DNA of 64,000 nucleotides from the NCBI GenBank assembly GCA_046350655.1, contig JAXMAB010000005.1, forward strand, positions 496,001 through 560,000, written 5' to 3'. The translations under genes were made by a program, and so were the position numbers. A model generated the notes under the pieces. That model was given only the letters and a program-made list of their open reading frames with translations. It was not told the origin of the DNA and made no database searches. Source of the stretch: JAEUHO01 sp046350655 (lineage in GTDB: Bacteria; Planctomycetota; PLA2; JAEUHO01). This document shows, piece by piece, positions 35,622 through 43,767 of the stretch. Position 1 is the first letter of the stretch. Every line of letters begins with the position of its first letter.

Positions 35622-38600
35622 ATGTCCGACACCGTCCCCCCCGCCGATCCCGCGCCCGTCGATCCGGTGGTCCCCGCGCCCGAGAGCGCCCCCGCGACGC
35701 CCGGGTCGGCGGCGGCGGTGACGCCGGAGACCGCGGCGGCGGACGCCGCGGTGGCCGCGGAGACGGCGGCGGCGGTCGAGGCCGCGATGGCCTCGGCGGC
35801 GGAGCCGGCGCACGACGAGGAGGCGGCCGCGGGCGAGGGTCACCCGGCCGAGGGCGACGGCTTCCCGGCCGAGGGCGAGGGGGAGAAGCCGAAGGAGCCG
35901 GCCGCCCCGACGTCGGCGAGCACGCGCGCGCGGCTGCGCGCCGAGGCCCGGGCGAAGATGCTGCCGCGGCTCGCGCACTACCTCGGTCGCGGCGCGGGCG
36001 ACAAGGTCGAGGCGATCGTCGCGGCGCTCGAGGCCGGCAAGGACCCGATCTACCTCGGGCGGTTCCGGCGCGACCTCGTCGCCGGCCTCGACGAGCGCCG
36101 GATGCTCGACGCCCGCGCGGCGTGGAAGGGCATCCTCGCGGAGGAGGAGCGCCGGGCCGAGCTGCGCGAGCTGCTCGCGTCGCGCGCCGCGCTGAACGAC
36201 GAGCTCGCCGCCCGCCTCGACGCGGCGCACGACGTCGCGACGATGGAGGACGTGGCCGCGCCGTGGCTGCCGGTCACCGCCAGCCGCGCGACGGTGGCGC
36301 GCGGCCAGGGCCTCTCGGGCCTCGCGGACGGCATCCGCCACGCCAAGGACGCGACGGCGCTGTCGGACCTCGCGAAGCCCTTCGTGAAGGAGGGGACCGA
36401 GATCGCGACGCTCGACGCCGCCCTCGCGGGCGCGCGCGACATCCTCGCCGAGGGCTTCTGCCTCGACCCCGCGCTCCGCGCGCGGCTGCGCGAGATGTTC
36501 CGCCGCGGCGCGGTGCTGACGGTGGCCCTGCGCGCCGACCGCAAGGGCGACGCGGGCCGCCACGGCGCGTTCGTCGGGTTCTCGGCGCCGGCGTCGAAGG
36601 TGCCCCCGCTGAAGCTCCTGGCGATCCGGCGCGGCGAGCGCGAGCGCGTCCTCACGGTGACGTGCGAGCCGCCGGAGGCCGCCGCGCTCGAGGTCGTGCA
36701 CGACATGGCCACGAAGGCGTTCGGCGCGGAGCACCCCCACGCCGGGTTCCTGCGCGCGGCCGCCGAGGACGGCTACCGCCGCATCCTCCGGCCCCTGCTG
36801 CAGGCCGAGATCCGCGCCGACTTCAAGGCGCGCGCCGACGACCTCATGTCGGAGACGTTCGAGCGCTCCCTGCGCAACCTCCTCCTCGGGCCCGTCGGCG
36901 GCCCGCGCCGCACGCTGGGCCTGCGGCCCGACGTCACGGCCGGCCACCGCGTCGCCGCGGTGGACGAGCAGGGCCGCGCGGTGCACGCGGGGCGGCTGCC
37001 CCACGAGGCCACGGCGGGCCGCGAGGCCGCGGTGGCGGCGCTCAAGGAGCTCCTCGACGTCCACGGCGTCGAGGTGGTGGCGGTCGGGTCGGGCGGCGGC
37101 CGCAAGGAGGCGACGACGCTCGCGGAGGAGGCCGTGAAGGCCACGGGCCGCGAGATCCTCGTCACCGAGGTGCCCGACGGCGGGACCCGCGCGCTCGAGA
37201 CGGCCGCGGTCGAGAAGCCCGTGCGCACGGAGACCGGGCTCGAGATCGGCCCCGAGTTCGTCGGCGCGCTGTCGCTCGCGCGGCGGTTCCAGGACCCGCT
37301 CGCGGAGTACGTGCGGCTCGACGCGCGCTCGCTCGGCCTCGGGCCCAACGTGCACGACGTGCACCAGGGCCGCCTCAAGGAGCGGCTCGACGACGCGACG
37401 GCGTGGTGCGTGGCCCACGTGGGCCCCGACGCGACGACGGCGCCGGCCGAGGTCCTCGCGCACGTCCCCGGCTTCGACGCCGCGAAGGCGAAGGCCTTCG
37501 TCGCGTGGCGCGCCGCCGGCGGCCACCTGCACGGCAAGGCCGCGATCGCGGGCGTCGACGGCGTCGGCCTCGCGGCCGCGGAGCAGGCCGTCGGCTTCCT
37601 GCGCGTGCCCGGCACCGCGGACCCCCGCGACCGCACGCAGCTGCACCCCGAGCAGTACGCGCTGATCGACGCCATGGCGGCCCAGGTCGGCACGGACGTC
37701 GCGGGGCTCTTCCGCGACCCGCGCCTGCGCGCGCGCGTGGACCTCGGCGCGCTCGCGAACGAGACGACGCCGATGCCCGCGTGGAAGCACGCGCTGTGGC
37801 AGGCGACCGCCGGGCTCACCGACCCGCGGCCGCGCTTCGCCGTGCCGATGAAGCCGCCGCCGGAGCTCACGCTCCAGTCGCTGCGCCCCGGCCTCGTGCT
37901 CGAGGGCCGCGTCACGCGCGCCGTCCCCTTCGGCATCTTCCTCGACGTCGGCCTGCCGGCCGACGCGCTCGTGCCGCTGCCGCACATCGGCGACCGGCCG
38001 GGCACCGACCCCGCGGTCGTCGCGCCCGTCGGCGCGGTGGTGCAGGGCCGGGTGCTCGAGGTGGACGTCGCGAAGCGGCGCATCACGCTCTCGATGCGCT
38101 CCGACGTGCGCGACGAGCGGCGCCCGCGGTTCGACGACCGCGGCCCGCGCGGCCCGCGTCCCGATCGCGGCGGCGAGCGCCCGCAGGGCGACCGGCCGCA
38201 GGGCGATCGGCCCCAGGGCGATCGGCCCCAGGGGGATCGGCCGCAGGGCGATCGCCCGGCGGGCGACCGGCCGCGCTTCGGCGCGGACCGTCCGCCGCGC
38301 GGCGCGGGCGCCGGTGCGGGCCGCGGTCGCTTCGGCGACAAGCGCGGCGGCGAGCGCCCCTCGCCCGTCACGCGGGACCGTCGCGCGGGCGCGCCCGCGG
38401 GCGCGGGCGGCGGTCGGTCCGACGACCGACGGGGCGGCGGCGGCGGCGGGTTCCGGCGGCGGCGGCGGGGGCGGCGGTCGCTTCGACCGCGACGACCCGG
38501 GCGCGCCGCGCCGGATCTCGCTGCCCGCCGACGACGGCGCGAGCGAGGCGGCGGCGGCCGAGGAAGCGGCGCTGACGCCCGAGCAGCTCCTCGCGAAGAA

Positions 38601-38640
38601 GCTCGAGGAGATGAAGCGGAAGCTGATGCGGTCGGAGTGA
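35622..38640 (+). CDS. tex: Tex-like transcription accessory / RNA-binding protein, apparent +1 frameshift near the 3' end
   Basis: Tex family (about 1005 residues when repaired). An Ala/Glu-rich extension of ~100 residues comes first. The core follows: the N-terminal helical domain, the YqgF-like domain (RTLGLRPDVTAGHRVAAVDEQG), a helix-hairpin-helix region (IGPEFVGALSLARRFQDPLAEYV; VHDVHQGRLKERLDD) and an S1 RNA-binding domain (LRPGLVLEGRVTRAVPFGIFLDVG to KRRITLSMRS). An RPQGD repeat tail ends the protein. After about 38430 this frame turns into Arg-rich nonsense. The frame one base over gives GRFDRDDPGAPRRISLPADD and ends with LTPEQLLAKKLEEMKRKLMRSE at 38640. One extra base in the GGC/GGGGG-rich stretch about 38440-38480 would explain it. 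Confidence 0.9.
38176..38262 (+). repeat. Tandem 15-bp repeat coding for RPQGD units in Tex tail
   Basis: About five head-to-tail copies of a 15-base unit of the form CGxCCxCAGGGCGAT (Arg-Pro-Gln-Gly-Asp), followed by the variant RPAGD. In-frame, so it only lengthens a disordered basic/acidic tail after the S1 domain. Confidence 0.7.
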
Positions 38641-38646
38641 CCTCCG

Positions 38647-38690
38647 CCCGCGAGGCCCGCCCGCGGTCGCTCGCGGGCGGGCCTCGCGGG
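38647..38690 (+). terminator. Perfect 19-bp hairpin just after tex
   Basis: Arms CCCGCGAGGCCCGCCCGCG (38647-38665) and its exact reverse complement (38672-38690) enclose a 6-base loop, starting 7 bp after the tex stop. It includes the CGAGGCCCG core of the dispersed palindromic family, which links that family to termination or mRNA 3' ends. Confidence 0.7.
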
Positions 38691-38780
38691 GCGACGCCGG
38701 CGACCGCGCGGCCCCTGCGGCGCGCCCGGGCCCGCGCACGGACCCGGGCGCTCCCCGGGGGCGACCCCTTCCCGCGACCA

Positions 38781-38806
38781 CGAGGCCCGGCGGCCGGCGG
38801 GCCTCG
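38781..38806. repeat. Dispersed palindromic spacer repeat, copy 5
   Basis: CGAGGCCCG (38781-38789) and CGGGCCTCG (38798-38806) with an 8-base centre, followed by CGGTCCCGG as in the full-length copy. It lies in the same spacer as the tex hairpin. Confidence 0.65.
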
Positions 38807-38895
38807 CGGTCCCGGCGCGAGACCTCGTCCGCGCCCCGAGTCGCCCCCACGGACCGCGCGACGCCGATAGGATGCGTCGGTCGTGGAGGCGTCCC

Positions 38896-40440
38896 ATGGG
38901 AAGGCTCGCGCGGACGGGATGGTGGCTCGGCGTCGGGCTCGCGGTCGTGACGGCGGGGGCGGGTCCCGTCGCGCACGCCGGCGGCGGCAAGCCGGCCCCC
39001 GCGCCGCCCGCGGCGCCGCCCGCCGCGACCGGCATCGTGAGCGGCACCGTCACCGACGACGACGGGAAGCCGCTCGCGGGCGCGACCGTGCGCGTGCACC
39101 GCGAGGGGACCAAGGAGCCGTGGACGACGACGTCGGACGCGAAGGGCTTCTACAGCGTGCGCGGGCTCCCGCCGGGCGACGCCCGCGTGGTCGTGCGCGC
39201 GCGCGGGCGCGTGACCGTCGAGGGCGCGGTGAAGGTGCCGACGACGGGGCTCGCGTTGTTCGACGCGAAGCTCGTCCAGGGCGTGCGGTACGCCGGGCGC
39301 GTGGTCAACCTGCGCGGCGAGGCCGTCGCGCGCGCGCGCGTGACGGCGAAGGAGGACCGCGAGTCGCGGTCGTCGTTCTTCGCCGCGTTGAGCCGCGAGA
39401 CGGACGCGGTCGAGAGCGGCGCCGACGGCGCGTTCGCCCTCGACGGGCTCGAGCCGGGCGCGCGGTACGTCGTGGTCGTGCGCCATCCGCGGTACCTGCC
39501 GGCGGAGCTGCCCGGCCTCGACGGCTCGGCGGGCGGCGGCGTGGAGGGGATCGAGGTGCTCCTCGAGGACGCGGCGTGGGTGTCGGGCACGGTCACCGAC
39601 GAGGCGGGCAAGCCGCTCGCGGGCGTCCGCATCGCCTCGCCCGACGTGGACGACCCGGGCTGGCGCGAGCTCGACCTCGGCGGGGTCACGGTGCGCGTCT
39701 ACATCGGCGGCGACGCGGACGACCTCGAGCACGGCCCGACGAAGGCCCGCACCGACGCGCGGGGCCGCTTCGAGCTCGGCTCGCTGCCGCCGACCGAGGC
39801 GGGCCGCGGGCTCCGGCTCCGGGCCCGCGCGCCGGGCTTCTTCCCGGGCGAGCTGAAGCTCGAGGGCCTCGTCGCCGGGGCCGAGCGGAAGGACGTCGTG
39901 TTCCGGCTGGCGGCGGGCACCGCCGTCGTCGCCGGCGTGGTGGTCGACGACCGCGACCAGCCGGTCGCGGGCGCGCGGGTCATGGCCTCGGCCGACGACG
40001 CCGGCGCCATCGGGTCGGCCGTGACGGACGCCGCGGGCCGGTTCCGGTTCGACCGCGTCGCGACGAAGGAGAAGGTCGACCTGCGCGTGCGGGCCGACGG
40101 CCACGAGCCCGGCGGCGCCGCCGACGTCGCGCCCGACACGAAGGACGCGAAGGTGACGGTGCGCCGCCTCGGCCGGCTGAAGGTCCGCGTGCTCGGCGCC
40201 GACGGGAAGCCCGTGCCGCGCGTGCGGGTGGTCGTGCGCATGGACGCGCGCGAGGAGAACGACGACGGCGAGACGGACGACTACGCCCAGGGCGCGGACG
40301 GCCTCGACCTGCCGCTGCCCGTGGGCGCGCTGTCGGTCGTCGTCTCGGCCGAGGGCTACGCGGAGGCCGTCGTCGGCGACTACCACGTCGAGCCCGGCCA
40401 GCGCGTCGAGGCGCCGCCGGTGACGCTCGCGAAGCCGTAG
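38896..40440 (+). CDS. Exported carboxypeptidase-regulatory-like (Ig-fold) repeat protein
   Basis: 514 residues with a signal peptide (ARTGWWLGVGLAVVTAGAGPVAHA) and then 4-5 carboxypeptidase-regulatory-like domains. Each domain has the signature G.V.D..GKPLAGA.V, a turn with S/T-D..G.F, and a closing LPPG or similar (SGTVTDDDGKPLAGATVRVHR; SGTVTDEAGKPLAGVRIAS; AGVVVDDRDQPVAGARVMA). Such beta-sandwiches mediate protein or carbohydrate contacts at the cell surface. The ATG at 38896 is favoured by GGAGGC six bases upstream. An earlier in-frame ATG at 38872 overlaps a TAGGAT hexamer (38868-38873) that may be the -10. It is convergent with the STAS gene. Confidence 0.82.
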   Translation: MGRLARTGWWLGVGLAVVTAGAGPVAHAGGGKPAPAPPAAPPAATGIVSGTVTDDDGKPLAGATVRVHREGTKEPWTTTSDAKGFYSVRGLPPGDARVVVRARGRVTVEGAVKVPTTGLALFDAKLVQGVRYAGRVVNLRGEAVARARVTAKEDRESRSSFFAALSRETDAVESGADGAFALDGLEPGARYVVVVRHPRYLPAELPGLDGSAGGGVEGIEVLLEDAAWVSGTVTDEAGKPLAGVRIASPDVDDPGWRELDLGGVTVRVYIGGDADDLEHGPTKARTDARGRFELGSLPPTEAGRGLRLRARAPGFFPGELKLEGLVAGAERKDVVFRLAAGTAVVAGVVVDDRDQPVAGARVMASADDAGAIGSAVTDAAGRFRFDRVATKEKVDLRVRADGHEPGGAADVAPDTKDAKVTVRRLGRLKVRVLGADGKPVPRVRVVVRMDAREENDDGETDDYAQGADGLDLPLPVGALSVVVSAEGYAEAVVGDYHVEPGQRVEAPPVTLAKP

Positions 40441-40491
40441 GCGCGGCGCGGCCGGCCCGCCGGGGCCCGTCCGCCCCGACCGGGCGGCGCG

Positions 40492-40839
40492 TCAGGCGCC
40501 GAACGACGCGCGCGCGGCGGCCTCGGTCTCGTAGAGGCGCAGCCTCGTGGTGAGGCCCATCCCCTCGAGCATCCGCGTGACGCGCTTCGACGCGGAGTGG
40601 AGCACGAGGCCGCCGCCCGCCTTCTCGGCCTCGCGCTGCAGCTCGAGCAGGATGCCGATGGACGCGCTGTCGGCGAACGCGAGGCCCGCCGCGTCCACGA
40701 GCACGCGCGCGACGCCGTCGGCGAGCATGCCCTTCGCGTGGGCGCGCAGGGGCTCGATCACCTCGAGCCGCGCCTCGCCCTTCAGCCTCACGAGCCCGAA
40801 CGGCCCGTCGCGCCGCGCGTCCACCGTCAAGCCCGCCAT
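40492..40839 (-). CDS. STAS-domain protein (anti-sigma factor antagonist type)
   Basis: 115 residues, a single STAS domain like SpoIIAA/RsbV. The motif LVDAAGLAFADSASIGILLELQREAEKAGGGLVLHS contains the Asp-Ser segment where RsbV-type proteins are phosphorylated by an anti-sigma kinase. Dephosphorylated protein sequesters the kinase and frees a sigma factor. No kinase or phosphatase partner is nearby. The final helix MLEGMGLTTRLRLYETEAAA is typical. It lies downstream of the LeuA-like gene on the same strand (44 bp apart). Confidence 0.85.
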   Translation of the reverse strand: MAGLTVDARRDGPFGLVRLKGEARLEVIEPLRAHAKGMLADGVARVLVDAAGLAFADSASIGILLELQREAEKAGGGLVLHSASKRVTRMLEGMGLTTRLRLYETEAAARASFGA

Positions 40840-40883
40840 GGAACCCCCCGTGGGCCCGAGCCCGAGTACCGACGCCCGCCCGA

Positions 40884-42122
40884 TCAGCCGTTCGCCGTCG
40901 CGAGCGTGCGCAGCTCGGCGTCGGTGAGGACGCGGTCGGCGTTCTTCGCGGCGGCGAACAGGCGGTTGACCCGCTCGTCGTCGGCGACGAAGCCGTGCCG
41001 CTCGAGCCACCAGATCACGTTCGACTTGCCCGACATCGGGCCGACCGCGATGCGCTGCTCGTAGCCGAAGTCGTCGGCCGGGACGCCGGAGTAGACCCGG
41101 TTCGCGAGCCAGCGGTCGCCCCGCTTGAGCGCCTTGATGACCGCCGCGGCGTGGACGCCGGTGCCGGTCTCGAAGGCGTCGTGGCCGACGACGGGGTAGT
41201 TGAACGGGACCGGCGTGCGGCACGCCTCGGCGACCTTGGCGACGTAGTCGCGCAGCGCCGTCAGCGGGCGGTCCTCGGGCCACCAGCCGAGCAGGCGGAG
41301 GTTCACGAGGAGCTGGTCCATCGCGCAGTTGCCGGCGCGCTCGCCGACGCCGAGCGCGGTGGCGTGCAGCCGGTCCGCGCCCGCCTCGTACGCGGCGATC
41401 GAGTTGATCACCGCGAGCCCGCGGTCGTTGTGGCCGTGCCAGTCGATCTGCACGTCGGGCTTCTTGTGCTCGGCGGCGACCTGGCGCACGAACTGCACCA
41501 GCCGTCGCACCCCGTCCGGGGTCGCGTGGCCGCACGTGTCGCACACGACGAGACGCTGGGCGCCCATGTCGAGCGCGAGCCCGTAGAGGCGGCGCACGGT
41601 GTCGGGGTCGGCGCGCGTGGTGTCCTCGGTCACGTACATCGCGGGCAGCTTGTGGTCGAGGCAGTACTGCAGCGCGACCTCGCTCGTCTTGAGGAGGCGG
41701 TCCACGTCCCAGCCCTCGACCTCGAGGCGGATCGGGCTCGACCCGATGAACATCGCGACCTCGATCGGGATCCCGACCTCGTCGATGATGCGGCGGATCG
41801 GCTCGATGTCGGCGACGACCGTGCGCGCGGCGCAGTTCGGCTTCACCTTCAGCTTGCGGTCGCGGATCTCGGTCGCGAGCCGCTTCGCCGTCGCCACGAC
41901 GTGCGGGCCCGCGCCCGGCAGGCCGATGTTGCACGCGTCGATGCCCGTCGCCTCGACCGCGAGCAGGATCTCGACCATCTCGTCCGGGGTCGGGTGGCGC
42001 ACGGACGGGCTCTGCAGGCCGTCGCGGAGCGACTCGTCGTTCACGAGGGGCCGCTTCCGCCCCGGGGGGAGGCCCCCGCCCTGGTTCCAGTCGTGGATGA
42101 GGTGAGAACGGCCGTTCTGCAT
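40884..42122 (-). CDS. LeuA-like alpha-isopropylmalate/homocitrate synthase family enzyme without regulatory domain
   Basis: 412 residues, HMGL-like TIM barrel. The catalytic start is VNDESLRDGLQSPSV (usual D-x-T-L-R-D-G-x-Q), CDTCGHATPDGV lies mid-barrel, and the metal-binding WHGHNDRGLAVINSIAAYEAGADRLHATALGVGERAGN is near residue 230. The LeuA C-terminal allosteric dimer domain is missing, as in homocitrate, citramalate-like or Re-citrate synthases, so the oxo-acid substrate cannot be fixed from sequence alone. The start is the ATG at 42122. TAGAAT about 40 bases upstream could be its -10. It is divergent from lysC, which hints at amino-acid biosynthesis. Confidence 0.87.
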   Translation of the reverse strand: MQNGRSHLIHDWNQGGGLPPGRKRPLVNDESLRDGLQSPSVRHPTPDEMVEILLAVEATGIDACNIGLPGAGPHVVATAKRLATEIRDRKLKVKPNCAARTVVADIEPIRRIIDEVGIPIEVAMFIGSSPIRLEVEGWDVDRLLKTSEVALQYCLDHKLPAMYVTEDTTRADPDTVRRLYGLALDMGAQRLVVCDTCGHATPDGVRRLVQFVRQVAAEHKKPDVQIDWHGHNDRGLAVINSIAAYEAGADRLHATALGVGERAGNCAMDQLLVNLRLLGWWPEDRPLTALRDYVAKVAEACRTPVPFNYPVVGHDAFETGTGVHAAAVIKALKRGDRWLANRVYSGVPADDFGYEQRIAVGPMSGKSNVIWWLERHGFVADDERVNRLFAAAKNADRVLTDAELRTLATANG

Positions 42123-42270
42123 GGTTCCGCGTCGCCTGCGGGCCGGGACGGCCCGTCCGCGCGATTCTAGCAGCGGGGCCCGGCCCCCCCGCCCGATGGA
42201 CGACCGGCGCGTCCGCTTGGGCCGGCGCCGGGGGCACCCTATCGTCGGGCCGGTCCGGAGGCCCGTCCCG

Positions 42271-43587
42271 ATGCTGGTCATGAAGTTCGGCGGCACGTCG
42301 CTCGGCGATCGCGAGCGCATCGAGACCATGGTCTCGCTCGTGAAGGGCCGCCTCCCCCGCCGGCCGATCCTCGTCTGCTCGGCGCACTCGAAGGTGACGG
42401 ACCTCCTCCTCGAGGGCGCGCGGCAGGCCGCCGCCGGCAAGCCCGACGTCGGCCCCGTCGCGGAGCGCGAGCACGAGGTGCTCGCGGGCCTGAAGCTCCC
42501 CGCGAGCGTCGTCGAGGCCGACCTCCAGCGGCTCGCCGAGCTGTTCCAGGGCCTCTCGCTCCTGCGCGAGCTGACGCCCCGCTCGCTCGACCACGTCGCC
42601 GCGTTCGGCGAGCGCATGTGCGTGAAGGCCATCGCCGCGTTCCTGCGCCGCAAGAAGATCCCCGCCACCGCCGTCGCCGCCGACGAGGCCGGGCTCGTGA
42701 CCGACAGCCGCTACACGCGCGCGTCGCCGCTGCCCGAGGCCTACGACAACCTCAAGGCCTCCCTCGCCCGCGTGAAGGGCGTGCCGGTCGTCACGGGCTT
42801 CATCGGCCGCGACAAGGACGGCAACGTCACGACGCTGGGCCGCTCGGGCTCCGACTACACGGCGACCATCGTCGGCCGCGCCGTCGGCGCCGAGGAGGTC
42901 GAGATCTGGAAGGACGTCGACGGCGTCCTCACCGCCGACCCGCGCATCGTGCCGGGCGCGCGCCCCGTCGAGCGGATGACCTACGCCGAGGCGAGCGAGC
43001 TCGCGTACTACGGCGCCAAGGTGATCCACCCCGCCACGATCCACCCCGCCCTCGAGGGCGGCATCCCGGTCCGCATCCTCAACACGTTCGACCCGAAGGC
43101 CCCGGGCACCGTGATCCTGCCGTCGCGCTCCGACGCGCCGGCCGGCGTCACGAGCATCGCGAGCAAGCGCGGGATCCGGCTCGTGAACATCAGCTCCGCG
43201 CGCATGCTCGGCCAGTCGGGCTTCATGGCCGGCGTCTTCGAGGCGTTCCGCCGCCACGACGTCGTCCTCGACCTCATCGCCACGAGCGAGGTCTCGGTCA
43301 CGGTGTCCGTGGACCGGCCCGAGGGCCTCGACGCGGCGGTCGCGGACCTCCGCGCGATCGCGCAGGTCGAGGTGGAGGGCCCGTGCGCGCTCGTCGCCGT
43401 CGTCGGCGAGGGCATCGAGAAGGGCACCGGCGTCGCCGGGCCCGTCTTCACGGCCCTCGAGAAGGCGGGCGTCGTCGTGCGCGCGATCTCGTTCGGCGCG
43501 ACCAAGACGAACCTGCAGGTCGTCGTCGCGGAGACCGACGCGAACCGCACCGTCGCCGCGCTGCACGCCGCGCTGTTCGGCGCCTGA
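42271..43587 (+). CDS. lysC: Aspartate kinase
   Basis: Phosphorylates aspartate, the first step toward lysine, threonine and methionine. 438 residues. The kinase domain starts MLVMKFGGTSLGDRERI and includes FGERMCVKAIAAFLRRKK, TTLGRSGSDYTATIVG and EIWKDVDGVLTADPRIV. It continues with YAEASELAYYGAKVIHPATI. Two C-terminal ACT domains follow (about 300-438: SIASKRGIRLVNISS; ALVAVVGEGIEKGTGVAG) for feedback control. The ATG at 42271 lies about 10 bases after GGAGG, with a TATCGT hexamer at 42239-42244 as a candidate -10. Divergent from the LeuA-like gene. Confidence 0.95.
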   Translation: MLVMKFGGTSLGDRERIETMVSLVKGRLPRRPILVCSAHSKVTDLLLEGARQAAAGKPDVGPVAEREHEVLAGLKLPASVVEADLQRLAELFQGLSLLRELTPRSLDHVAAFGERMCVKAIAAFLRRKKIPATAVAADEAGLVTDSRYTRASPLPEAYDNLKASLARVKGVPVVTGFIGRDKDGNVTTLGRSGSDYTATIVGRAVGAEEVEIWKDVDGVLTADPRIVPGARPVERMTYAEASELAYYGAKVIHPATIHPALEGGIPVRILNTFDPKAPGTVILPSRSDAPAGVTSIASKRGIRLVNISSARMLGQSGFMAGVFEAFRRHDVVLDLIATSEVSVTVSVDRPEGLDAAVADLRAIAQVEVEGPCALVAVVGEGIEKGTGVAGPVFTALEKAGVVVRAISFGATKTNLQVVVAETDANRTVAALHAALFGA

Positions 43588-43767
43588 CGCCGGGCGCGCG
43601 GCGGCGCGGCCCCGCGGCGAGGGTCCCGGGGACGCGGCGCCCGGCGCCGGTACGCGAGGCCCGGTCGCCGGCGCGCGCCGCGCCGGCGGACCCGTCCGCG
43701 CATCCGAACCCGTCCGCGACGCGGGGCCCGTCTGCGACGACGGACCCCGGCGACGCGGCGCGACGCG

